Source: Rachycentron canadum (lineage: Eukaryota; Chordata; Actinopteri; Carangiformes; Rachycentridae). From it: a stretch of 64,000 nucleotides of DNA. A program made the translations under genes and the position numbers. This document shows, piece by piece, positions 39,971 to 51,300 of this stretch. The stretch lies in the NCBI GenBank assembly GCA_038496675.1, contig CM076654.1:11569297-11633296 (forward strand). The letters are read 5' to 3'. Each line of letters starts with the position of its first letter. Within the stretch, counting starts at the first letter, position 1. The notes below the pieces were generated by a model. The model did not search any database and was not told the origin of the DNA. It saw only the letters and a program-made list of their open reading frames with translations.

Positions 39971-40015
39971 CCTCTTCCTCTTCCTCCTCCTCCTCTCCCT
40001 CCTCCTCCTCCTCCC
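39961..40015. repeat. Pyrimidine tract (minus strand G/A-rich, GGA repeats) beside the ccser1 CpG island
   Basis: A 55-base run contains only C and T on the plus strand: nine or more C's, then CCT/CTT units. The minus strand therefore carries repeated GGA/GGGA blocks. Such tracts can form triplex or G-quadruplex structures and are common near vertebrate promoters. It sits immediately upstream of the inferred ccser1 start region. Confidence 0.85.
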
Positions 40016-42164
40016 ACAGCCCAGCATCCTTCAGCAGGTGGATGTTTGGATGATACAATCTCTATGGTGAATATCATCGTTACGTCAAAAATAACCAGCA
40101 GCCCACTAAATAATAGGATTAAAACTGCAGCCTTGTAAAAAAAAAAAAAAAAAAACAAACAAATGTTTGTCTTTTGTATTTTAATAATGTGATGGTTTTG
40201 TATATAAGATACAATAATAGAATACGACGTGTCTGTACATACTTTATTCACTTTAAGCGAGGATGCTTTTGATGATTCTAAAATAACGCCATGAATAGTT
40301 TTTAATAATAAGTTGACTGAGCTCAAAGTGCTTTGATCACCTTTTGCCCTTGCAGCCTTTGCAGACCTGCAGTTTTTCACGGTAGGCTAAGGGCAGGTAA
40401 GAGAACTTGCCTAATTTCTTCACTGGTTCTAGGTTGTCTCAGTCTCTCCATGTAATCCCATACAGACTCCATCGAGTTGATACCTGATGTTGCAGGACTG
40501 GCGTTCAAGCTGTGTACCGTATACCAGCCATGCACATGGTCACAATGCAGTGTATTGAAATAAAAAATGAAATACAAAATTGAATATATAATGTCATAAC
40601 AAAAATTGCCCCTGGGGAAAAGAATTGAGTGGTGGGGTAGCAGCAGCTGTAATATATAGAGAATTTTTAAAGGAGTAAGCTCATCATTTTCTTTACTTTT
40701 TTTTCTTGAACATACTATAAGTGACGATATTTACTCTAGAGCCTGATGCATTCTGCCCCTCTCATCTGTCCGTTTATATTTATGCATGACTCAGTCCAAG
40801 AAATACATAAACATACCTCAAGAGTTAAAAAAAAAAAAAAAAAACAAACACTGAGTGCTTCTATAGAGCCAAGATATATAAATATGTAAGATCGGTGGTC
40901 AGATCTCCAACATGTATGCAAGGCAGTTTTAAAATTTAAAGTCAAGAACGGAAACACTTAACTAGCAAGTTACACAGGCCGTGTGAACATTTGTACATGC
41001 CACAGTTGATTGTGTATAAATAACAATATACCTGCAAAAATGAGAAATATTACTAAAGAGACAAAATAGATTTAAAAACACACTAGTTTTATTTGATGGA
41101 ATCCCCACACAGTAAATCAAAGTGTAGCATTTCCATGAATCAGCGCAAAGTAACAGTATTTCCACATCTTTACACACTACACATACTGAAACCCACCATT
41201 TACACACTACATCCAAATCCCCTGGAAGGAAACACAGACAGACAAATGCACTGTCACTAATTTAGAGTTCAGAAAAATTGGAGTTAAACTACAAATTTAG
41301 TCTAGTTTAAAATTCACTTTGAATCAAGGAAAAGCTCATTTAAAACCACAAGGTAAACTATAAACTATTAACAGTGCAAATTGTCTTGACAGGCTTATAG
41401 CCATCTAAACTGTTCTCTTCTGTTCTATAGCCCATTGAATAATATTGCACACACACTCATTATACACATCTGCAGAGCCAAACACTTGCTGACATGCTAC
41501 AGATTTTTTAAAGTGCTAGCTTGGAATTAGATTGACAGCCAGCAAAATATTTGGTTCTAAATTCATTACTGAAAAGCAGTTGAGATTACAAGCCTTTTTC
41601 ACATGTTTCCGTAACTACATACAACTGTGCTGTGACAAACCTGTAGAAGGAAACCACTTTAAAAACAAAAACAGAAAACATTCAGCTGTTTGTTCTGCAA
41701 TTATCATGAATACATTCTGTGATGGGAATAAAAGCCAAAAACCTGCTCTGCCAATTCAGCAATGTTTTGGACATGTTGAATCAGTCACCTTTAAAATACA
41801 GGTATTAGGGCTCTGCTCTGTGAGGATCAAAGTGAAAATAATTGTCAGAAACACATGCAAGACAAAATATGCACAGTCACAGAAATCTAATATTTCATTT
41901 TGAGATATTTCTGACCAGCTAAATGTAAGAACATTAATTTATTAAGTATTTTTGAGCCAAAACAGAAAAGAAAAACACATTGTTTCATATGCTATAACCA
42001 AAACATTTAAAATGACTAACCAAACCACCACCACAAAAAAGTAAGAAAAGGTCATTAGTACCGGTTGAAAAACACTCCTTTGACAAAGGCAGCTGAACAG
42101 GGTAGTAATCCATCAATAGTGGTGTACATCTCTTTCAAGTCCACAAGCAAACACCAACTAATAA
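40016..42164. other. Intergenic DNA between ccser1 promoter and trim36 3' end
   Basis: It includes TTACGTCA at 40080, the possible Tc1-like fragment at 40377-40540 and two A runs. The rest is AT-rich without recognised features. The right part could belong to longer trim36 3' UTR forms using polyadenylation hexamers at 41938 or 41088. Confidence 0.55.
40377..40540 (-). pseudogene. Possible decayed Tc1/mariner-type transposase C-terminal fragment
   Basis: The minus-strand frame reads INSMESVWDYMERLRQPRTS, then EEIRQVLLPALSL before the stop at 40377. This resembles the NPIE-xxWDxxxR..R segment, followed by an EELxQVLxxA-type helix, found near the C-terminus of many Tc1/mariner transposases. 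The NP of NPIE is replaced by NS. Sequence after the stop (CTGCAAAGGCTGCAAGGGC, AAAAGGTGATCAAAGCAC) also looks like the degraded end of such an element. No terminal inverted repeats were found. It is a fragment only. Confidence 0.4.
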
Positions 42165-44017
42165 CATACACATTTAAGATGTACTTTATTTGACTAAAAA
42201 TAATATACTCTGGATTAATATGTACATGGAAGTTAAAATCAAACATTTCCAGCTTATTTGACATTTAAAGAGAAGGCGGATATATAGGACTGACTGTTAT
42301 GGACAAAAGCTGCAAATCAAACCAAACTTATTTCTGTGGGGAAAGGTTCAGTAGTTAAGGTTTTCCAGGCCTGACAGATAGAGGTAGGTAGCATTGGGCC
42401 CCAGTCAGGGCCAGAAACCTGAGAAAACACACACACACCAGGTACCCTAACCCTCCAGAAATCAAAATATACATGAATGTACAAACAAACCCATTTGCAT
42501 GCATATATACAACACACGTCTATACAAAAACCAAGTGTTTGCTCAGTGAACTGTCTATCTTGTGTGCCCTCTTAGATTTAAATATCTGAGCTGCTTTAAT
42601 CAAAGCCAATCAACCACTTAGGTGTTCGATAGCCAAACTCACCAGTAAGATGCTCATATGCTTCACTTCATGTGCCCGCAAGTAAACTGTGGCCTTGATA
42701 ACAAAAGGTACTGAACAATGTATTCCGTGATAGCACTTTTGTAAAAACCTGAATTACTGTGTTTTTTTTTTTGTTTTTTTTTAATATTTAAAGGCTATGA
42801 GGCCACAAGCTGTGTTGCACTTAAGTCAGCACCAGAACCATCGAGCTTTGGCTATTATTAGTGACTTTGCAGCTGTCAAAGTAATGTTGACTACAAGTAC
42901 ATGATATTCTGGTACCTGCTGGTTTTATGATGTTGAAAGTCACATTCAGTGCAACAGATGTGAGAGTGCAAACAGTGAGAGGCTTTAAAATCCAAGTAAC
43001 TGCTCCAGGATTCATGTCTTTGTTAGTGAAGGTGAACGCTTTTGTGAGTGCGACAGTTAATGTGAAACAAAACAATTACGCCAATGAAGCCAACTAGGTA
43101 GTGAGCTAAGTGTGACATTGTAAAGGTTATCATGTGCGAGGCTTCATTCATCATATTGTGCAAAAAAGAGCTGAACATAACGGTGGCAAGTAGAAGTAGT
43201 AGTGTTTTCTGTGACAAAGTCAAGAGTAAATAGGTAAACGACAAGCCAGAATGAATACCATTAACTTTTTTTGTTTTACACCAGTGTTTGTGATCAAACT
43301 ATGCCTACAATAAAAACTCACATACAGTATTTATGCTGATAATCATTTCCATAATGCTTGTGCAATGACACAAATATCTGCCCGCTAGAGCAAACTAAGT
43401 GACCCATTTCCCAAAGAAATAAAAAGGCACAAAGGCACTAGCTTCAAAGTAGCTACAAGGCTCTTTCAGGTCCACTAAGATTACATCTTAACCTATGCTG
43501 CTACAGTTAGACAAATAGTTACAGAAAAGAGCCAAAGAAACAAAGATCACTCATTGACTGACAAAGTAATCTATTAACAAACCTGGCATTAGAGGAAGCG
43601 CAAGTGTTAAGCTCGAAGGCGTTTCATGTTAAAATTAAGATTTAAAGTAGCTGCAGCCCAAGTTTGCAGCCAATTCCACCACATACACAGCTGATCATAA
43701 CTAAAAACAAGTCAAATACAGTTAACAGATACAGAGACTTTGGTATGTAGAGAAGACCTTTCACATTTCTACTGATATTCAGTGTCATCATTTTGTGTGT
43801 GGGTCATACAATATACATGCCAAGTCTAAATAGGCCAGTCTCTGGCAGAGAGCCCATTTTTACATTTAGGACCAAAGGCCCTGATCACATCTGCCTCATC
43901 TGACCTTCAGAAAAACAGTTTGAGATTGTACTCCATCACCCTGTCAATAAAACCTGCTCGTCCTTGAACATGCCAAAGATTAAATAGATTTAGGTCGTCA
44001 TCATACTTCATCCCTCC
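42165..44017 (-). other. trim36: Probable trim36 3' UTR
   Basis: No open frame, splice site or repeat structure of note is seen downstream of the trim36 stop. On the minus strand, ATTAAA occurs at 42600-42595. The first canonical AATAAA after the stop is at 42190-42185. Further AATAAA hexamers lie at 41943-41938 and 41093-41088. A 3' UTR of about 1.85 kb ending just past 42185 is the simplest reading, with longer forms possible. The end point is inferred. Confidence 0.5.
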
Positions 44018-44387
44018 TCAGAAGGTCAGTCTCTTTGCAGTGATGAACTCTTCCAGTTGAACCTTTCCACTGCCCATGAGGCCAAAGGCTGGATACATTG
44101 TTCCCGAACAATCCACCTGCCTCTCATAAAGGCACCTCATGGTGTCGGCATCATAAAAATACACCCGGCATGTATCATAATCAAGGCACACCCCTAAGCG
44201 CTGTGGCATAGGAAGCATGCGATTTCCAGGGTCACCAGATGATGCGTTTGCTGTGGAAACAGAGGAAGATGAGGAGGCCTTGGGGATGAAGAGTTTTCCC
44301 ATGCCCAGCGTGAGAAGGGTGAAGGGCTGGGAGAGCTCATAGCATGTGTCCTCGCTGCCGCTGTCATGTCCACTATCATGGTCATAC
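44018..44387 (-). CDS. trim36: trim36 last coding exon with stop codon
   Basis: The acceptor TTCATTCACCAG ends at 44388. The TGA stop is at 44020-44018. The exon is 370 nt, entering in phase 2. It encodes YDHDSGHDSGSEDTCYELSQ, PFTLLTLGMGKLFIPK, a serine-rich loop (ASSSSSVSTANASS), then MPQRLGVCLDYDTCRVYFYD and LYERQVDCSGTMYPAFGLMG, ending ITAKRLTF. The serine-rich loop is several residues longer than the human SPTSSNEPENR. The human protein has a slightly longer tail after ITAK. Confidence 0.95.
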
Positions 44388-45236
44388 CTGGTGAATGAAC
44401 AAGAGGAGGAGGATAGGTGGGCACAGAGGTACAAGTTTGTTTCCATTTGGCTTTGACATAACTTTCAAATCATTAATACAGAGTGAAAAGTCATGTGTAA
44501 GTGATAATCTGCCCTATTTCGTACCCAAGTGTGTAAAGAATGAGTTCCGGGCAACATTGTTGATTCAGTCAATAACAAATAATGAGTTTGTTATCAATTC
44601 ATTTACTGTTTATTTCCTTAATTAACTGTTCCACCTTTAAAATAACAGAAAAATACAGGAAAGTGGCCACTACATTTTCCCAGAAACTATGGTGATGTCT
44701 TCAAATGTCTAGCTTTGTCTGATCAGCAGTCCAAAACACACAACAATGGGGGTTTTAAACACTGAATTTTGCACAATGAACTAATTGTTAAGATTAATAC
44801 CAATTTGTTTTTAACTAATTAATAATTTCATCCATTGTAAAATTTAAATGATACAGAGATGTAGGAATTTGGAGAGTTGTGTTAAGATCATTTACACAAA
44901 AACAGACTCATTTTTATTTATACTTCATTATTCCTCTAAAACAAGGACTTTTCTTTAGAGCACAACTTTCTAATGACTGGTTGAATGCTGCTTCATGTTT
45001 ATCACCTTGCATGCATTTTACCATAGAATAAAAATGTAAACGCATATAAAGGAAGATATCTACGCAAATACATGAGCTGGTCCAGTGAGAAAGGCAGGCT
45101 TTGTCTGTGAGTAAGCTCTTTACCAGTTTATGCTGGTTCTCTTACATCACAGGATTAGGTGCGACTCAAACACACTTATCACTATAATGAGATTGTTTGC
45201 GTCTGTATGTGTTGCAGTCAGGTATGTAAAGGTTTT

Positions 45237-45307
<71 letters not shown>

Positions 45308-48300
45308 CATAATTAATAGACATTTTGAAAAACTTAAACCACAAACTGTAAATGTGCTACAGACAGTATATTTGGTCTTACCTGGGACTGCTGGTATCTC
45401 TGGGATTGTGAAACCATTCAAGCAGTTTTGAGTCAGAGGCCACTCCAACTTTAACCATGTAGGAGTACGGCTCAACCTTGAAGGCCCAGTAGTGTCTGCA
45501 AAACAAAAAGCCATTTTATTTTTAACTCCAGGTTTTACTGGAAATTCATTGCTCACTGAAATTTTCTGCTTTGTCCTTTAGTGCACAATTCTCCTGCATC
45601 GTTAGTGAAATATTTCCATTTCTTAATGACAGCTAATGACAATGGTGCAGAAATGACGATTTAATAGTCCTACCACCTTGAGCTCAAAAATGAAGTTCCA
45701 TCTCTGCCCTGTTGAATATTTTATATTCTCATTTTGTTTAATGAGAAAGGTAGGCTTCCAAATTATCTGCTCTATTGCTTGGCTTTTGACATTTTCCCCT
45801 AGAATTAACTATACATGGTTAATGTGCGACTTTCAGGGAAAATGATGTTGGTGCAGTAGCTTGTCATGTAGCAAATAAAGCATGCTGCTGGACACACAAC
45901 ACTAGGGCTTTGTACAAAGAAGCTGTTTTTGACATACCTTCCCTGAGAGATGCCTGTGTCCCCAATTATATAGTCTAGTCCAATATAGCTGCCAGTCTGC
46001 ACACGGTCTGCTGCAAGGAGAAAGCCCATGCCTGCTACGCTCTCCACAGTGTCCCGACGCTTGTTTAGAAGGAGCCGCTCCGTACTGAAGCCACACTTAT
46101 CACTGAACAGGAAGCCAAAAGCTGTATGGGAAGAGACAGGGGGCATGTGAGTCAAGTAAAAACAGGAGAGAAGACATGAAAAGTAGACAAGGAAGACAGA
46201 CGTTTGAGGAGATGAAGTAAAAATAAAAAAAATTCAGGCAGAGTTGATTAAAAAGAAAAAAAAAACCAGCTACGTTCAGAAGAGAACTGATTTTGTTCAG
46301 TGTACATACACAAACAAAACAAAGTATAATCCTTTGCTTTTTGTGGTGAAGTTTTGCAGAGGCTGACACATGAGGGCGCTATAGTACAATCTTAAAAAGC
46401 TGCAGAGACATACTATAGCATGAAGAGTAACAGACCAATGAAACTCAATCCTCATTTCTAATGTGTAGCTTTCATTTATATTTCTCATCTGGATGCAAAT
46501 AAACACATTCTAAAAATAGTTTATAGGCCAAAGTCCATGGTTATCATAATCCAGGATACGTGAAGGCTGACATGATTATGCCTGTTCACTCAGCCATCCC
46601 ATAAATCTGAGGTCTACACTGGGGAAGACCGGTTAATTTGCATACATCTAGGGAAGTCCTTATACTAAGTAGGGCATGCTAATGATAAAAGTATAAGCCT
46701 GCCTGAAGGGTGAACAGCCACCAATACTGCAGCTGTGTGTGCAGTTATGTAGTAGGGAAGCACTGATACTGACAGACATCACCCCCAGCTGGACTGGAGT
46801 CCTCACATGTAAAGCAGTGCCATGTCAGACACATGAGTAAACTGGCTTCATTTGATGCATCTTTGGCCATAAAAGCTTCAGCAATGATAGAATTTGGACT
46901 CAACTGTTTTGCCCCCACCAACATTGGTTCTGTCAAAAATAACAGACCAGTTCAATAGAACTTGTTCATCTTGAATTTGAAATGGATTCATTTTTAGTAT
47001 GAAAATAACTGCATCTGTGTTATAAGAGAACCTGCAACACCACCCAGTGCTGTAAATTGATGTAGGCAATTATTTAATGAAAACAAAATGCAGCATTAAT
47101 TTAGTCCCAAAGCTACGTTTAAATTTCACAGACTTATTTATTGAAGGGATCTTTTGAAATTATTTTATGGGTCATTTTTGCCTTAATTATAGCAGCAGTG
47201 AGAGAGAGACAGGAAAACTGGGAAGAGGAAGAGGGGACAACATGCAGCAAAGGGTTCTGGGTCAGGCTTGGACCCAGGCCACTGTGGCAAGGACAGAGCC
47301 CCCCCAGCATGTGGTCTACAAGGTTAAGATTGACTTATCAGCACCTGGGACCTTAAAATCTGTGGATCCCGTGGCCATGGGCCCCAAAAAAAGTCCCAGA
47401 ATAAATGCCAGAAAGTCTGAAGAGGCCCTTTGTTGTTTAACACCACAACTGTATCCCCCTCCTACTTATGAATAACAAGGTTCATGCATGTAAGTGCATG
47501 CATGCATGTTTTGTCGTCCGTGTTTCACCCCAGCCTGAAATTCCACCTCATTACTGATGCACAGTGAATTCGTCCACTCAGTCTTACACGAACCAGAAGC
47601 ACAGGAATGCAGAAGCTTCAGTCACAACACAAATGACAAGGGCATCAAAGTACAGCCATATCAGATTAGAGAGTGCTTTGTCATGGATGCGCAACAGATT
47701 CTGCCCCCTGATTTGTGGGAAGTTACACTACTACAAGAAACACCTCTGCAATGCTTTTTACACCCAAAGTAACTAGAGTAGGCAGGTATGACCACCAGCC
47801 CAAAATGAAGAGAATATAATTATTGCTAGGCACCAGACAAATTAAAATGATATAGTCCCCTACTGGGAGAATATGATTCAAATTCAAGTTCAGCAGATGG
47901 TTGTGGATGAGGGTCGTTTTAATGAATTCCACCTTGCGTCTGTCTAGCAAGCTTAAAATGCCGGCAACAGATGCAACCAAAGGTTTCTTCAATCCAAGCT
48001 GTCACACTACCCCAACCCCCCCACACAGAGATAAGCTATATTGGTTTCATCCATCTGAAACAAAAGCCATTACCATGGTGATAAACTAAAAACACAATTG
48101 TGCTTCATTACCTCCGACATACTGGCTGTAGGAGAATTCAAAATAAAAAAAAAAAAAAAAAAAAAACAGCAAAGCTTCTGTCATCTGATAATCTTCCTAA
48201 AAATCAAGCCCAGTGCTAAACACTCACATGTGCTCAGAGAAGTAAAAGGGACAGAGGAGCTTAGCCTTTACATTTGCCAAAAGAGGCCCAATAACAGGGG

Positions 48301-51300
48301 CTGGTTCTTTGACAGTCAGGAGCTTAATCCTGTGTGTAATTAACATTTTGTGAATTAATGCACTTTGCATCAACACAGATACCATTGACTGTATTGACTG
48401 AACTATAAAATATTAATTACATTGAGTTTTTGGCAAATTTTTATTTAAAAACATTTAACATTTCATCTTCAAAAACTTCCCTCGGGTTCTTCAACATCTA
48501 CACCCAACTAAAGATTCAAAAAAGATGGACAAAAAACACACCCACCATGGTGGAAAAAGGGGCAAGGTATATGCAACATATATTCAACTATATGAGAAAC
48601 TTACCAGGTGCAGGTGGTGTGTGGAAGGTGATCTCAGGGCTGTAGGGGCTGAACATGGAGTTCCTGCAGCTTCGGACCCTGAAGGAGTAAAGACTGTCGG
48701 GCTCCAGGTCACACACCACAGTGCTGGGACCATACACCCTGTCTGTAGCACTCCAGACACCACTGTCCTCACCATCCTCCTGGGAAGGGGACTGGCCCGG
48801 GCCTCTGAGTCTTAGGGGGGAAAAAAATAAATAAATAAATAATAATATTAAATGTAATTTCATTTATCCAATTAGCTTATCTGTCGATCTTGTTATTTCT
48901 CTGTTTGCACCCACCTGCGGTACTCTACCACATGGTGATCTGTGGGTAGGTGATCATCAGACAGCCTCCAGCTGATTGAGGCCTCATTATAGACTCTGCT
49001 ATGGGACAGGTCAATCAAAGGAGGGTCTGGAACTGCATGAATCAAACAAAACCAAGATAAATCAGTTACAAAAATGTAAATCAGAGAATCTAGACTCTCA
49101 ACATAATTCATCCTTCAACAAATTGTTAGTTGTCTCAAGTAAACAAGTAGACTCTTTTTTCCAGCCCGTGACAAACAAGGCATCTAAAAATCATTATGTG
49201 TGATATGGAGCAAACAAATTACATTTTGCCCAGGCTTTAAAACACAATCTACATGTCAGAGATTAATACTGAAACACTCATTTGTGCTGATTAGTACAAT
49301 GTAACAGACCTCATGCATAAATGGAAAAATTGCTCTGAACACAGGGGAATTCCAGTAAAATGTCTTATGTGATAATCACGCTAAGTACAGTGCTTCAGCT
49401 CAATAACTTGAGCTTAAGCAAATGGAGCCATGTAAGTGCAGCAAAGATTAGGTTTGTCAGGACCAGAACTATCCACTCAGGACAATGGACAAAACCGTCT
49501 TACATAATGGAGCCTGTTAAGAGGTTTTCACGCAGACTGAGTGTCAGGAAATGCACTTTGTAAAGCAGCTCCACCACCAACACACCCAGCACTCTCTCTA
49601 GTCCTTTCTTTCATTGCACGTTTCCTTCTATTGGTGGTTGCAATAATTTCCTAAGAAGCATCAATCTGTCTGTCATTGTCACCACTGTTGTTGAGCTTTT
49701 TTCTAAACTCAGTTGGTTAATCCTCAGTCTCCAAAGCCTGATTTTCATGGGCACAGCTCTCCTTCATGAGCTGGTGTCCTTTTACAGCCAATGGCATTTT
49801 CATTTACCATACTTTAATGTGAAGATGCATCATAGAGAGAACATAGACACTATAGATAATATAGATTTTCTTGTTTCTGTTACCATGACTAAACTTTGCA
49901 AAAAGCTACAACGCCAGCCTAAACAATAAATAATCCAACAATAAAACAATAAAAAATCCAAGAATATGATTGCAAAGGGGAGTGGTAGAAATGGTCTTAG
50001 GAGCTATCTCTAGCTCAAACATCTAATTTTCATCTGTTGACCACTGGGAACAGCTCCTTACAAATAAACTACATTTTCAGATACAAGAGCACAATTCTTT
50101 ATATCTTAAATCCTGCAACAACAAAACCACAGAGTTACCACACCAGTGTAAATTGCAGGCAAATGACAAGTTTCTTAGATATTATGTCTTAGGAGTAAAT
50201 TTTTTCTTTTTTAATCACCTGTTTCCAACAGATTGACTGAATGGGGCACTCAGCCATCCAGCACAGCAGGCTGTAGTCCCCTGAGTTCAGCAAAAAAATA
50301 AAAAATAAATAAATACTGCACTATTGATCACATACAGCACAGGCTGCCAGGCAGACAGCACCAAGGCCAAGTTACACTGCAGGGAGCTGCTTTGTCTTTG
50401 TCTTTGTCTCCATTTTCATTCCACTGTTCTCTCTGCAAATGAGAGAGCTGGATATCTTAAAGACAAACTTAAAGTAGAGAATAGCTGAGAGAAATGCTCT
50501 TCTCAGCCTGACATTTAAGAAACTTCAATTTGAAATGGACTACAAATGGGCATTTACACTTGACAGAATGGCCTTTCAAAGCCTCTTGAGAAGCTGAGCA
50601 TGGGGTCAAAAGCTGCAGTAAGGGCACAGCTGGGTTAACATGGGAGAGCACAAACACGCCGTTATACATGAGAAAGGGATCGCGCACAAGAAAAAGAAAA
50701 AACATGAAGCAGCTATAGGCGTGGAGCAAAAGCAACACAAACAACATTATACGTCAAGAGCAGTTGGCAATTCTATTAAGACATCCAAGTTATGTTTTTA
50801 TATGACACTTCAGCAGAGCACAATACAGACAGATTTAGAGTCTGTTCAGAAACAAATCTAAATCTAGACTCCAGTTTCTCAAAAACACGCTTATTATTGA
50901 ACATAAATGTGTTTTGAGTTTCCTGTATAACAGATCCATGAGGGCTTAAGGGCACTATTCAGAGACACTGTAGTGGTTCCTCACTGCTGCCAAGACTTCA
51001 ATTAAATTACTGCGGTATATAGATGCTCCCACTGCTTTTCTCTCTCTCTCTCTAAGCGCACCATTAAATCCCAGAGGCCAGTTAGATTAAAGACACACAT
51101 CAATATGATGGCCACCCAACTGCCGCATGCAGCAATTTTCCCAAAAATGACGCAATAGTGATTCTTTTAAGGAACCTTCTTATAGGAAAACCGTATTTTC
51201 TCCAGTGTAGGCATTATCAGAGAATTAACAACCAGATAAGCAAATTGATGACCATTTTAAAGAACTTCAAAACATCCTTCTGTAGTAACACCATTTGTCT

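Larger units (their letters stand above)
44388..48604. other. trim36 introns across the SPRY exons
   Basis: Intron stretches 44388-45381, 45496-45937 and 46122-48604 hold the repeat at 44640, the TA/CA array, the SINE fragment at 47185 and an A22 run. No further coding signal was seen. Confidence 0.7.

Noticed and set aside
39461..40380. Long open frames on both strands across the CpG island (225 and 223 codons)
   Set aside because: The frames overlap antisense to each other, are made of Pro/Arg/Gly-rich or poly-Gly translations of CpG and CCT-repeat DNA, and match no protein. They are expected where stop codons are depleted by GC content.
46590..46760. Possible tRNA or small RNA gene
   Set aside because: No cloverleaf with A and B boxes could be drawn, and no matching acceptor stem was found.
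47141..47475. Open frames on the plus strand
   Set aside because: They fall in the probable SINE fragment and have no protein similarity.
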